Counted from the stretch's first letter, positions 29,202 through 38,094 are shown. The stretch: 64,000 nucleotides of DNA from Pirellulales bacterium (GCA_016935315.1 JAFGRD010000100.1:62001-126000); one strand, 5' to 3'. Numbers and translations are program-made. The notes: a model not told the origin generated them from the letters alone.

Positions 29202-29250
29202 CCCGTTATGTAGGGGTCCCCGTTATGCAGGGGGCCCTGTTATGCAGGGG
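29202..29250. repeat. Three tandem copies of a 15-17 bp palindrome
   Basis: CCCGTTATGTAGGGG (29202-29216), CCCCGTTATGCAGGGGG (29218-29234) and CCCTGTTATGCAGGGG (29235-29250) follow one another between the ends of ppsR and pabA. Each copy can fold into a small hairpin with a TTATG loop. The last copy overlaps the pabA stop codon. Confidence 0.75.
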
Positions 29251-29257
29251 CTTTTTT
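29235..29257 (+). terminator. Probable terminator for ppsR
   Basis: CCCTG, loop TTATG, CAGGG, then GC and six T residues (29252-29257). The hairpin is short but followed by a clean T run. It lies inside the last codons of the convergent pabA. Confidence 0.6.
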
Positions 29258-29866
29258 GCCTTCGCTCTCGAACGTTGGCAGGGCCGCGGGAACCGCCAGA
29301 TTCGCCAGCCGCAAGAACGACCCGAGCAACGAGTAGCCGGTGTCGGTGAGGATCGATTCGGGGTGAAACTGCAGCCCCACCACCGGCAACTCGCGGTGTC
29401 GCAGGGCCATGACCGTGCCGTCGTCGGCTCGAGCAGAGACCTCCAGGCAGTCGGGCAGCGAGGGCTCGTCGACCACCAGCGAATGGTAACGCCCGCCGAC
29501 GATCTCCGGCGGCAGGCCGGCGAACACACCGCGGCCGTCGTGCCGGATGATCGTGCTGCGCCCATGCACCGGCTCCCGGGCCGGCACCACGTGTCCCCCC
29601 AGGGCCTCGGCGATGATCTGATGGCCCAGGCAAACCCCCAGCATCGGCAGTTCGGCATGCAGCGTTCGCACGACCGCCAGCGAGCAGCCGGCCCGCCGCG
29701 GCGTGCAAGGGCCCGGCGAAAGCACGATCGCCTCGGGCTGCAGCGCCCGAACGGCGGGCGGATCGATCGCCGTGTTCCGCACCACGTGCGTCGCGCGACC
29801 CAACCGCTGGAAGTAGCGGGCCAGATTGTGCACGAAGCTGTCGTAATTGTCGATCAACAAGATCAT
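29240..29866 (-). CDS. pabA: Aminodeoxychorismate/anthranilate synthase glutamine amidotransferase
   Basis: Class I glutamine amidotransferase subunit that releases ammonia from glutamine for its PabB/TrpE partner. The 208-residue protein has MILLIDNYDSFVHNLARYF at the start, an oxyanion/nucleophile loop with Cys in MLGVCLGHQIIAEALGG and the His-Glu of the triad in VGLQFHPESILTDTG. The Thr-Pro-rich segment LSPGPCTPRRAG is as usual. It lies nine bases downstream of pabB on the same strand. It may serve both folate and tryptophan synthesis, as in other bacteria with one copy; that is inference. Confidence 0.9.
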   Translation of the reverse strand: MILLIDNYDSFVHNLARYFQRLGRATHVVRNTAIDPPAVRALQPEAIVLSPGPCTPRRAGCSLAVVRTLHAELPMLGVCLGHQIIAEALGGHVVPAREPVHGRSTIIRHDGRGVFAGLPPEIVGGRYHSLVVDEPSLPDCLEVSARADDGTVMALRHRELPVVGLQFHPESILTDTGYSLLGSFLRLANLAVPAALPTFESEGKKAPA

Positions 29867-29875
29867 CGTGCCTAC

Positions 29876-31291
29876 TCAGCGACCTCCTGGATCGGGGCGT
29901 AATGCCCGCATCAACCCTTCCGCCTTGTGCCACGTTTCCTCGTATTCCTGTTCGGGCACGGACTGGGCCACGATGCCGCCGCCGACCGGCACCTGCCACC
30001 AGCCGCGACCGGCCGTGATCGTGCGAATCAGAATGCTCAGGTCCAGCGTGCCGTCGAACCCCAGGAATCCGAGCGATCCGCAGTACGCGCCTCGGGCGAC
30101 CGGCTCGAGCTCGGCGATGATCTCCATGGCGCGAACTTTCGGGGCCCCGGTGATCGAGCCGCCGGGAAACGCCGCCCGCAGCAGATCGATCGGCCCGGCC
30201 CCGCCGCCCAGCCGCCCGCAAACGGCCGAGACAAGGTGAAACACGTATTGATAGGTCTCCATCTCGCAGAGTTGGCTCACGCGCACGCTCTCGGGCGAGC
30301 AGACTCGCGAGAGGTCGTTACGCAACAGATCGACGATCATCACGTTTTCGGCACGGTCTTTCTCGCTGTTGCGAAGCTCGCGTCGGGCCGCCTCGTCGAG
30401 CCGCCGATCGTGGCACCGCCGGCGAGTCCCCTTAATCGGACGCGTTTCCACCAGGCTGTCATGGACGTGCAGGAATCGTTCGGGCGAAGCGCTGACGATC
30501 TGCCAGTCGCCCAGGTCGAAGTAGCCGGCAAACGGCGCTGGGTTGCACCGGCGCAGCCGCCGGTAGAGCGACACGGAATCGTCGCAGGCAGGATACAGCA
30601 GACGCTGGGCCAGGTTCACCTGAAAGACGTCGCCGGCATGGATGTAGTCGATCACCCGCTCGACCGTCTGCAAGTAGCCCGGTTTCGAAAAGTCGCTCGT
30701 CAGGCCCTCCGGACCACTCGCCGGGTATTGGGCGGCCAGTTGCACGGGACGAAGTGGGGCCGCTCGGGCCTTGCGACGGGTCGCCGCCGGGCGACCGGCA
30801 ATCCACCGGCGGAACTGCGCCAGCCGCTCGGCGGCCCGGCGGCGGCGCCGTCCCGGCTCGGCGACCGGCAACCCGTGCGAGAAGATCCACGCGCGGCTTT
30901 CGGCGTGGTCGATCGCCACGACCACGTCGTACAGCCCGACCGCCAAGGAAGGCACCTCGAACTCATCGGCCCGCGGACGGGGCAACGCCTCCAGACTTCG
31001 GGACAGATCATAGCCGAACAAGCCGGCGGCGCCGCCCTGGAACGGCGGCAGGCCGCCAAGCGTGGCCATCGAGAAGCCGGCCATTCGCCCTGCCAGCGCC
31101 GCCAGGCCGTCGGTGCCGTCGGCGGGCAACTGCAGGTAGTCGAACGGATCGGCCGCCACGAAAGAATAGCGTCCCAACGTGGGGTGTGCCAGCGCGCTGT
31201 CGAGGAACAGGCAGTGCGGCAGATGGCACAATCGCCGGAAGACCTCTTCCGCCTCCGGGGCCGGCACGAGCTCTGCGACCAGCGGAGACAA
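29876..31291 (-). CDS. pabB: Aminodeoxychorismate synthase component I
   Basis: Converts chorismate with ammonia to aminodeoxychorismate for p-aminobenzoate and folate. The 471-residue protein has the chorismate-binding domain (ENVMIVDLLRNDLSRVC, FPGGSITGAPKVRAMEII, YCGSLGFLGFDGTLDLSI). The motif RPIKGTRRR carries the Lys typical of PabB where TrpE has PIAGT. The open frame continues upstream for ~58 codons into IS3 transposase sequence (31310-31471), so an in-frame fusion is possible. The TTG at 31291 with GGTGAG nine bases upstream gives MSPLVAELVPAP, which fits the family start better. pabA follows nine bases later. Confidence 0.85.
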   Translation of the reverse strand: MSPLVAELVPAPEAEEVFRRLCHLPHCLFLDSALAHPTLGRYSFVAADPFDYLQLPADGTDGLAALAGRMAGFSMATLGGLPPFQGGAAGLFGYDLSRSLEALPRPRADEFEVPSLAVGLYDVVVAIDHAESRAWIFSHGLPVAEPGRRRRRAAERLAQFRRWIAGRPAATRRKARAAPLRPVQLAAQYPASGPEGLTSDFSKPGYLQTVERVIDYIHAGDVFQVNLAQRLLYPACDDSVSLYRRLRRCNPAPFAGYFDLGDWQIVSASPERFLHVHDSLVETRPIKGTRRRCHDRRLDEAARRELRNSEKDRAENVMIVDLLRNDLSRVCSPESVRVSQLCEMETYQYVFHLVSAVCGRLGGGAGPIDLLRAAFPGGSITGAPKVRAMEIIAELEPVARGAYCGSLGFLGFDGTLDLSILIRTITAGRGWWQVPVGGGIVAQSVPEQEYEETWHKAEGLMRALRPDPGGR

Positions 31292-31309
31292 CTCGACCAA
31301 CTCACCGGC

Positions 31310-31471
31310 GTGGTCGGCTTCGCATTGGTTGGGTGAGAGGTAGCCGAGGGTCTGGTGAAGTCGCACGGGATTGTCGAACGTCTCAATGTACTTGAACACC
31401 CTCAGTCGAGCTTTTTCCAGGTTAGCAGACGTCTCGTGGTTAGTCCACTCGTGTTTCAGCCACAAGAAGAA
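31310..31471 (-). mobile_element. IS3-family transposase remnant (C-terminal integrase fragment)
   Basis: Minus-strand translation gives LKHEWTNHETSANLEKARLR followed by VFKYIETFDNPVRLHQTLGY and LSPNQ. This is the conserved end of IS3-family OrfB transposases (rve_2/rve_3 type), where a Tyr or Phe is usual at the Asp in FDNPVRLHQ. Only ~52 codons remain; no N-terminal integrase core, no OrfA and no terminal inverted repeats are visible. The fragment runs without a stop into pabB. It is a dead remnant, not an active element. Confidence 0.82.
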
Positions 31472-31607
31472 CCGGGCCGGGAGGCAGAGGCGGTGAGCCG
31501 GTTTCCGGTAATAGTCAGGGTGGTGATCGAAGCGATGATCGTGACAGCGGGCTGAGCGTAAACGTCCACGGCAAGCCGATGGTTGAGCGCGACCGAGGAG
31601 GGCCGCG
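31472..31607. other. Short intergenic stretch beside the IS3 remnant
   Basis: Between the transposase fragment and the stop of the glycosidase-like gene. No further transposase coding is recognised and no clear IS end is seen. Confidence 0.4.
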
Positions 31608-33704
31608 TCAGGGCATCCGTTGGAGTCTCTCCCAGCGGACCGTCCAGCGGCCGTTGGCCGGAAAGCCGGGGGCGTGGCGATCGGGTGCCCCGTCCCAGCC
31701 GGCCGCCATCATGGCGACCGCCGCCAGCAGCCCGCCGTTGCCCGGCAGATAAACCGGCAGGCGGTCGGATTGCCAGTTGTGTCCGTTTTTCAGGTATCGA
31801 TTCTTGGCTACCGGCATCATCAACAGGTCGACCGCCGCTTCCGCCTCGCCAACGCGTGCCGCCGTCATCGCAGCCATAGGGTAATCCCATCCCCAGGTGC
31901 GATCCCACTGCCAGTCCCTTCTGACTCTGTCCAGGGTGCGACGCATTGTGGGCCGGTCGACGCGCCCGCCCGGCAAGACGCCGCAGGCCGCCAGGTGCGA
32001 CGGGTGGTCGGTATTGGCCCAAATGCCTTCGGCCGTCTGATAGACGCCGTCGGCACCCGGCAGCGGCGACAGACGTCGGATGACGTCGTCCCACGGCCCG
32101 CATCGCGGCTGCCCCAGGCGTTCGCGCCATAGCTGGGCGGTCTGCAGTCCCCAACGCCAGTACTCCAATTCAAAGGTGGGATTGGTCGTCGTCTCGGGAT
32201 TGTAGCATTCCTGGGCGGGAATCAACGGCGGCCCCAACACGTAGCGCCGCGTCTGCTCGTCCCAACGCGCGTAGGAAGCCATGAACTCGGCCGTCTCGAA
32301 GACGACGTCGCGATACGCCGTAAGCGTGGCCCGGCTCGGCCGGTTGCGGTAGCACAGCTCGGCGTAGTAGATCGGGTGCGGCTGCTGCCAGATGAGAAAC
32401 ACGCCCACGCCGGAAGGGCCCTCGCGCCCGTCCGGGCCGACCATCTTCGGCCAGCGGGCGCCCCGGTAGCCTTGTCGCCGCGCCGTCTGCCGGGCGATCG
32501 GCAGGATCGAGGCATACCAGGGCAGGCTCTTTTCGAGCAGCGCGGTGCGGTCCCAAAGCGCGAAGTGCGCGGCGTGCCACCAGTGCATCTCCAGATGGAA
32601 CTTCCCGTACCAACTATTCAACGTCAGCCCCGTCTCTTGCGGTGGCAACGATCCCGCACACTGGATCGCCGTGAGATACTGCGACAGGACAATGCGACGC
32701 TCCAGTTCCGCCGCCCGCGGATCCGTGCTGCCGGCCAAATCGATCGCTCCGCCGGTGCTCCAGAACCGCGCCCAGTGGGCCTCGCAGGCGGAGCGTGTCG
32801 CGCTCACATCCGGTAGATCTTCGGCCAGCGGCTGCGGCGAAAAGGCGACGACGAATTCGAGACACTCGCCGGCGTCGACCGGCACCAGCTCGTAGCCGTG
32901 TCGATCGGCCGGGACGAATCGACCGGCGGGCCGGTACGCGACGCCGACCCGATAGCAGCAGTCGTCGAGCGTGTGCACCAGGTCCACGCGCCGCGTCGTC
33001 TGCCGAACGAGCGTCGTTTCGTGCGCGTCCGGCCGGCTCCAGTCTTCGGGCTCCTTGCCAAAACGCCCGGCCCCGTAGGCGAAGCGAAATGCCACTCTGA
33101 GCCGCTTCAGGCGAATCAGCGGAGACTCGACGCGGACGGCCAGCAGGTCCAGCCGGGGATGGCAGCGCGTGCTGACGCGGACCGTCTCGCCTTCCATCTC
33201 AAAGCGGCTCAGAAGTGCCCCGGTCCACAAGTCCAGCGTCTGCTCGACGGCTCGCAGATCGTCGACTTCCGCCTTCGTGCCGTCTTCTCGCAAGAGCTCG
33301 AAACCGATGCGGCCGAGGCCCAGACGATGCGGATTCGCGCGAAGCCACCGGCCGGCCTCGCTTCGGGTCTCCGATGCGTAGACCACGGTTCGACCGTGCG
33401 TATCGTACGCGACCAGGGCATCCTCCAGGCGATACCGCTTGGGGTTGGGAAAGCTGTGCCATCCCCAGTGCGCTTGGGTGCCCAACGGAATGCCTCGGGC
33501 GTACGACGCGGGAAAGGTCTGCAAACCGGTGACGTCCGCGGTGAACGCGAACTCGCCGTTACCGACCGAGAGCGGCGCCAAGGGATCGAGCGCACCGAGC
33601 ACCGGGCGGTGCCGCTGCACGAGATCGCGCCGATCGATGGGCTCCGCGGCCATGGCGGTCGAGCCCATCCACACCAGGCAGGCGAGCCGCAGAAGTCGGG
33701 GCAT
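31608..33704 (-). CDS. Exported six-hairpin glycosidase-like protein
   Basis: A 698-residue protein with a signal peptide (LLRLACLVWMGSTAMAAEP). A beta-rich N-terminal part (LSVGNGEFAFTADVTGLQTF) precedes an (alpha/alpha)6-type domain from ~330 with many Trp and acidic residues (WYGKFHLEMHWWHAAHFALW, GPPLIPAQECYNPETTTNP, WDYPMAAMTAARVGE). The layout resembles GH65/GH95-like toroid glycosidases, but I cannot assign a family or catalytic residues with certainty. ATG 33704 is favoured for the signal peptide; the frame continues into the dispersed repeat up to 33764. The next gene upstream, on the same strand, is a GH172-type protein, suggesting a glycan-degrading pair. Confidence 0.65.
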   Translation of the reverse strand: MPRLLRLACLVWMGSTAMAAEPIDRRDLVQRHRPVLGALDPLAPLSVGNGEFAFTADVTGLQTFPASYARGIPLGTQAHWGWHSFPNPKRYRLEDALVAYDTHGRTVVYASETRSEAGRWLRANPHRLGLGRIGFELLREDGTKAEVDDLRAVEQTLDLWTGALLSRFEMEGETVRVSTRCHPRLDLLAVRVESPLIRLKRLRVAFRFAYGAGRFGKEPEDWSRPDAHETTLVRQTTRRVDLVHTLDDCCYRVGVAYRPAGRFVPADRHGYELVPVDAGECLEFVVAFSPQPLAEDLPDVSATRSACEAHWARFWSTGGAIDLAGSTDPRAAELERRIVLSQYLTAIQCAGSLPPQETGLTLNSWYGKFHLEMHWWHAAHFALWDRTALLEKSLPWYASILPIARQTARRQGYRGARWPKMVGPDGREGPSGVGVFLIWQQPHPIYYAELCYRNRPSRATLTAYRDVVFETAEFMASYARWDEQTRRYVLGPPLIPAQECYNPETTTNPTFELEYWRWGLQTAQLWRERLGQPRCGPWDDVIRRLSPLPGADGVYQTAEGIWANTDHPSHLAACGVLPGGRVDRPTMRRTLDRVRRDWQWDRTWGWDYPMAAMTAARVGEAEAAVDLLMMPVAKNRYLKNGHNWQSDRLPVYLPGNGGLLAAVAMMAAGWDGAPDRHAPGFPANGRWTVRWERLQRMP

Positions 33705-33725
33705 CCTCTCGAACACGCCTGGTCG

Positions 33726-33828
33726 TATTGATGTTTGCATTGTGGATGATCCAGGCCGACCCATGGGAGGCCGGAAAAATCGGGCTCCCGCTGGTCGCCC
33801 TCGCGCATTGACCGGGCAAGCGTCAATA
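33726..33828 (-). repeat. Dispersed imperfect palindrome, copy B (103 bp)
   Basis: Read on the minus strand it begins TATTGACGCTTGC and ends GCAAACATCAATA; the ends are inverted repeats of each other (11 of 13 matches). By hand alignment it differs from copy C at 10 positions plus one indel. It lies between the GH172 and six-hairpin genes and contributes the TGA stop of the former (33823-33825). Confidence 0.8.
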
Positions 33829-35436
33829 AAGGAGCTGTTGCTGGCGCCAGTCCTTGTCCTTGTCGTAGCCGAAGGCCTTTACGCGCGGACGACGCTCTCG
33901 CAGCCGGACGGAATTGACGCCGATGCTGTCGCCCGCCGAATCCTGGTTCTTGCCCACGCACTCCAGCCGGAGGCGATACTCGCCCGGCTCGGGCCAGAAA
34001 TCCATCAGGTGGAATTCCCACAGGTCCGGCTGGGGACGATACAGGTCCAGCGGCTCGCCCAGCTTCACGCCGTTGAGAATCGGCTGCCAAACACCGAAAT
34101 CGTAAGAGCGGGTGAGCTCCAGCAGCAACCGCAGGGGTTCCTTCTCCTTGACTTCAAAGTCGAACTCGACCCAGCCTTCCCCTTGGGTCTGTGGTTTGAA
34201 GAGCAACTGTCCGCCGGATTCGAGGTAGCGGGCGCCCTGCTGGACGCTGGCGGTTCCCCGCCCGTGATGCGACTCGCCGAGCGCCTCCTTGCCCCACACC
34301 AGGATCCGCTCGAGGCTGGGGAGCTTTCGCTGCTCGGCCGAAGGAACTTCCGTGAACTTCTTCGTGGGGCCCATCTGGTACCAGAAAGCCACGCTGCTGA
34401 AGTCGTCCTCGCGCTCGTTCCAGCTATGGGCCCGGTGCTCCTTGTTTTCGTCGGGCGACATCCAGCCAAAGGTCTCGAAGGTCACGCGGATTCCCGTGTT
34501 GAAGACCAGCGGATCGTGCACGTGCCAGCGGTAGCTGCAGGTCATCTGGCCGACGATCCGATCGGGCTGGTTCAGGTAGGGGACGCCGAAATACGGCGTG
34601 CTGTTGCGTTTCAACCCCCAGGCCGAGAGGAAGTAGTCCTCGGTGCCCGTGCCGCGAATGGACGGCTTGGCCTCGCCGTCGATGTAGATCTTCTCGTCGC
34701 CCTCGCCGAACCAGGCGGGGCTGCGCGTCCGCACCGCGTAGACCGTCCCGACGTAGTAGCCCTTGCCCTCGGCGTCGAGCACCAGGTAGTCCTTGCCGTG
34801 GTGGCCCGGATACTCCTGACGGTATTGGGCGCAGAAGTACATCGTGTTTTCCGGCAGCGATTTCTTCTTCACCCAATCGACGTTGTTGTAGAGCTTGCGG
34901 ATCGGCTTCTTGCTCTGGTTGACGATCTCGATGCGGGCGGACTTGCGAAACGGCATATGCCAGAAGCAGTTGTACGAGTCGCCGTCCTCGACGATCACGG
35001 GCACGCTGATCACTTCCATGCGTTTGCCGAAGCAACTGGCAAAGAAATCGCCCACCGGCACCTCGACGTCGGGCTTCTCGCGGTCGTCCCAGTAGATGCG
35101 GAGCAGCATTTCCTGGTGGTTCGCAGCCCCGTCGGTGACCCAGAAGTGCGGCTCATGCAGAAAGGTCATCCAGATGTGGGTGATGACGCCGGGGCCCTTC
35201 AGATCGGCCATCACATAGGTCTCTCCCGCCTCGATGCGGTCGGGGCGATCCAGGTTGTTCTGGCCGTCGTACGGATCGTCCTCGATCCACACATTGGAGC
35301 CGACGCGCATGCTGCGGCCTTCCTGCCAACGGGTCAACCCGGCCAGGCCCTGCCCGACGGCGACCGACCCCGCCCCCACGACAACCAGCCAGACCACCAC
35401 GCCGGCAGCGAACGTTTTCGATTCATCACGGGACAT
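33823..35436 (-). CDS. DUF2961 (GH172 family) protein
   Basis: A 537-residue protein with a hydrophobic N-terminus (TFAAGVVVWLVVVGAGSVAV) that is likely a signal peptide, followed by the DUF2961 domain. Hallmarks include MADLKGPGVITHIWMTF, VPVGDFFASCFG, YIDGEAKPSIRGTGTEDYF and FNTGIRVTFETFGWMSP. DUF2961 is glycoside hydrolase family 172, whose studied members act on fructose or arabinose-containing glycans. A C-terminal ~110-residue beta domain is extra. The ATG at 35436 is chosen because it starts the signal peptide; the frame is open ~76 codons further. The last codons and the stop lie in the repeat copy at 33726. Confidence 0.83.
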   Translation of the reverse strand: MSRDESKTFAAGVVVWLVVVGAGSVAVGQGLAGLTRWQEGRSMRVGSNVWIEDDPYDGQNNLDRPDRIEAGETYVMADLKGPGVITHIWMTFLHEPHFWVTDGAANHQEMLLRIYWDDREKPDVEVPVGDFFASCFGKRMEVISVPVIVEDGDSYNCFWHMPFRKSARIEIVNQSKKPIRKLYNNVDWVKKKSLPENTMYFCAQYRQEYPGHHGKDYLVLDAEGKGYYVGTVYAVRTRSPAWFGEGDEKIYIDGEAKPSIRGTGTEDYFLSAWGLKRNSTPYFGVPYLNQPDRIVGQMTCSYRWHVHDPLVFNTGIRVTFETFGWMSPDENKEHRAHSWNEREDDFSSVAFWYQMGPTKKFTEVPSAEQRKLPSLERILVWGKEALGESHHGRGTASVQQGARYLESGGQLLFKPQTQGEGWVEFDFEVKEKEPLRLLLELTRSYDFGVWQPILNGVKLGEPLDLYRPQPDLWEFHLMDFWPEPGEYRLRLECVGKNQDSAGDSIGVNSVRLRERRPRVKAFGYDKDKDWRQQQLLY

Positions 35437-36006
35437 CAACACGAGCGTTGTCTCCAGTTGGTTGGGGACGGGACACGCGCCGTGGACTTCGCCCACGGTT
35501 GCGATCTGTCCGGTTGCCGAGAATTCATGGATCGGAGAGCACGGCGGTTCTGCCGGCTGCGACGGAACCGAAAGGGGCCCACGAGCAGCGCCCGACGTTC
35601 TTCCGGGCAGCGGCTTCTGCGCTGGCGCCGCCGCCAGTCTAGCCGTTGCCGCGACACGAGGCAAGCAGTCGGGCCTGATCGTCAGGAGAGCCGATGGTCA
35701 GGAGAACTGCCAAGTCATCGCAACGGAGTGAATCCGAGCCTGGGGAGGATTGACGCGGGCCGCGAGTCGCCTTTCGTTGGGGCCGAGCGGAAGGGACTCC
35801 AACTCGGCAAGTCCTTTCTCTCCAATCACTTTCAGCAATCGCCAAGACGCCTCACCCGGAGTACCTCGCCGGCACACAATATAACAACATGGTTGTGCAG
35901 GGCGGTTCGTCGTTGCGCTGAGGAAAGGCGACCGGACTGCCTACACCCGATGCTGGGCGCCGAGCCCCGTTCTGCACGATGTGTTGGTGAACGTCGGCGT
36001 GCCGGC
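35437..36006. other. Intergenic region
   Basis: About 570 bases between the GH172 gene and the EEP gene, both on the minus strand. No gene with a recognisable product is seen. A small AT-rich spot (ACACAATATAACAACATGG, ~35873-35892) might include a promoter for the GH172 gene, but no consensus pair is evident. Confidence 0.45.
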
Positions 36007-36744
36007 TCAGCGGGGGCGCTCGGGCACCTCGAATTCCGCCAGGATCGGCAAGTGGTCGGAGGCCTGTTTGGCCAGCGTGCTCCGCGCGGCGAAGCTGCGG
36101 ACCAACTCGAGGGCACCGCGAAAGCAGATGCGGTCCAGCGGTCGCAACGGCAGGATGGCGGGGAACGTTCGCAGCCGCCCGTGGGCCGGCTGGAATCCGG
36201 CCGGCTCCAACAGTCGCCGGCCCAGGTTGCCGTACACGTCGTTGAAATCGCCCCCGACGATCACCGGCGTGTCCTGGTGCGTGTGCACCAGGACCTCGTC
36301 GCGCAGAAGCCGCCGGAGCTGAACGGTCCGCTCGAAGCCGGCCAGCCCCAGGTGCAGACTGCACAGCAGCAACGTCCGCGTGTGGTCGTGGAAGCGAAGC
36401 CGGCCGTGGGCCACCAGCGCCCGCCGCCTCTTCTTCAACGGCACGGTCAGCTCGATGTCGCGGACGTCGGCCAGCGGGAAGCGGCTGAGGATGGCGTTGC
36501 CGTAGCTGCCCTCGCGAAGCCTCACGTTCGCCTGGAACGCCCGGTGGCGCAGCCCCAAAGCGTCGCCCAGCAGGTCGACCTGACGGTCGCGGTGCGATCG
36601 CGGCACGCCGTCGTCGACCTCTTGCAGCAGCACGACGTCGGGGTCGTAGCGGGCGAGCGTGTCGGCGATGCGTTGGAGCGCATAGCGACGGTCGACGCCG
36701 CCGATGCCCTTGTGGATGTTGTAGGTCATCAACCGAACACGCAC
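36007..36744 (-). CDS. Endonuclease/exonuclease/phosphatase (EEP) family protein
   Basis: A 245-residue metal-dependent phosphoesterase. Conserved motifs are in order: MTYNIHKGIGGVDRRYAL (Asn of motif I), VVLLQEVDDG (metal-binding Glu), LLLCSLHLGLAGFERTVQL (His), VIVGGDFNDVYGNLG (Asp/Asn) and ASDHLPILAEFEV (catalytic Asp-His). EEP proteins hydrolyse phosphodiesters in DNA, RNA or lipids; the substrate is unknown. Although the frame is open far upstream, GTG 36744 with GGAGCAGAG before it gives the standard N-terminus. The zinc dehydrogenase gene on the same strand ends 35 bases upstream of it. Confidence 0.85.
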   Translation of the reverse strand: MRVRLMTYNIHKGIGGVDRRYALQRIADTLARYDPDVVLLQEVDDGVPRSHRDRQVDLLGDALGLRHRAFQANVRLREGSYGNAILSRFPLADVRDIELTVPLKKRRRALVAHGRLRFHDHTRTLLLCSLHLGLAGFERTVQLRRLLRDEVLVHTHQDTPVIVGGDFNDVYGNLGRRLLEPAGFQPAHGRLRTFPAILPLRPLDRICFRGALELVRSFAARSTLAKQASDHLPILAEFEVPERPR

Positions 36745-36779
36745 GGTTCTCTGCTCCGGAGTCCTTGCCGGGACCTTGC

Positions 36780-37817
36780 TCAGTCGCTCGGCTTGAGAAC
36801 GACTTTCATCAGGCCGCTGCCGGCCTGGCGAAGTCGCGCAAACCACGAGGCCCCTTCTTTCAGCGGCGCCACGGCGCTGATCAGTGGGCCCACGTCGATC
36901 GTACCGCGCGAGATCATCTCCAGACAGGCAGGCCATTCGCCACGCGAAGCGCAGGAGCCGTAGAGCGTGATTTCGCGCGTCACGATGGTCTGCAAGGGAA
37001 GGTCGACCTGGGGGCTGAGATTGCCGACCAGTGCCACGGCGCCGCCCTTGCGGACCGATCGCATGGCGGCGGCCACCGTGGGCGCGATTCCCACCGCCTC
37101 GACGGCAGAATCGGCTCCGCGGCCCGCGGTCCGACGAAGCACTTCGGCCGCCACGTCGCCGTCTTCCGCAGAGATGACCTCGTCGGCCCCCAGCCGCGAG
37201 GCCAGCTCCAGCCGCTGGCGGTCGAGGTCCACCGCGAGAATCCGCCCACACCCGGCCGCCCGCAGGGCTTGGAGGGCCAACAGCCCGATCATCCCGCTGC
37301 CGACGACCACGGCCGTATCGCCCAACGCGACCGGCAGCCGGCCGACGGCGTGCACGGCGATCGACACGGGCTCGACGGTTGCGGCATGCTCGAACGAGAG
37401 GGCCTCCGGCAGCCGGTAGACGATGTGCTGCGGCACGACCACGTACTGGGCAAAAGCCCCGTCGCGGCGGAACTCTTCGCAAGAGACCCCCAGCACGCGG
37501 CGGGCGTCGCAGAGGTTGACCGCCCCTTGGCGGCAGAAACGGCACCGGCCGCAGTAGACGGTCGAGTCGAAGGTAACGCGATCCCCCACCTGCCAATCGG
37601 TTGCCTGATTGCCGAGTTGCGACACGACGCCGGCGGCCTCGTGGCCCATGATAATCGGCGGCCGGCGGCGTCCGCTGCTGCCGTCCATGCCGTGGACGTC
37701 GCTTCCGCAAATGCCGCAGGCCTTCACCTCGACCAGCACATCTTCCGGCCCAACCGAGGGCTGCGGCACTTCCTGATACTGAAAATGGTCGTACTCGGTC
37801 AATACGAGGGCTTTCAC
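36780..37817 (-). CDS. Zinc-dependent alcohol/polyol dehydrogenase (MDR family)
   Basis: A 345-residue medium-chain dehydrogenase. The catalytic zinc site is seen in KACGICGSDVHGMDG and IIMGHEAAGVVSQLG. Four structural-zinc cysteines lie in CGRCRFCRQGAVNLC. The nucleotide-binding loop is VVVGSGMIGLLALQALRAAG. The C-terminal LISAVAPLKEGASWFARL is like sorbitol/threonine dehydrogenases. GTG 37817 has AGGTT upstream. It is divergent from the LysR gene (277-base gap), so LysR may control it, and it precedes the EEP gene on the same strand. The substrate is not identified. Confidence 0.88.
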   Translation of the reverse strand: MKALVLTEYDHFQYQEVPQPSVGPEDVLVEVKACGICGSDVHGMDGSSGRRRPPIIMGHEAAGVVSQLGNQATDWQVGDRVTFDSTVYCGRCRFCRQGAVNLCDARRVLGVSCEEFRRDGAFAQYVVVPQHIVYRLPEALSFEHAATVEPVSIAVHAVGRLPVALGDTAVVVGSGMIGLLALQALRAAGCGRILAVDLDRQRLELASRLGADEVISAEDGDVAAEVLRRTAGRGADSAVEAVGIAPTVAAAMRSVRKGGAVALVGNLSPQVDLPLQTIVTREITLYGSCASRGEWPACLEMISRGTIDVGPLISAVAPLKEGASWFARLRQAGSGLMKVVLKPSD

Positions 37818-38094
37818 TCGGCAACCTCCGGGCGTACGCGGAATCGGGGAAGCCCTCAGTGTAGACGGGAATCCCCGACTGAGAAAGCCGGATGGCCAAT
37901 TCCTCGGACCAGCTTTCCCCCGAGAAGCTACACTCTTCAGGGGGGCACTGAATATCAGCGACCTCGGACACGGCGACGCGAACGTGTGTCCCGAAGACTC
38001 GACCGTCGGAAGACTCAACGGACCGGGCTTGACCATCATCCTCGTTCATGGGCATCCGCTTGAACATTAGTGATGCTTATGATAAGGTTCTGTG
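37818..38094. other. Divergent promoter region between the dehydrogenase and LysR genes
   Basis: A 277-base region likely containing the control sites of both genes. No strong consensus promoter or clear LysR-type T-N11-A palindrome was recognised by eye. A minus-strand frame runs through it but has no recognisable product. Confidence 0.4.

Noticed and set aside
33439-36963. A very long plus-strand open frame (~1170 codons) over the six-hairpin, GH172 and EEP genes
   Set aside because: It is antisense to three well-supported genes; its translation has no family match and is typical of high-GC antisense frames.
37818-38067. A minus-strand frame continuing from the EEP gene through the dehydrogenase promoter region
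   Set aside because: The internal part is only the out-of-frame shadow of the dehydrogenase; the GTG at 36744 gives the correct EEP start.
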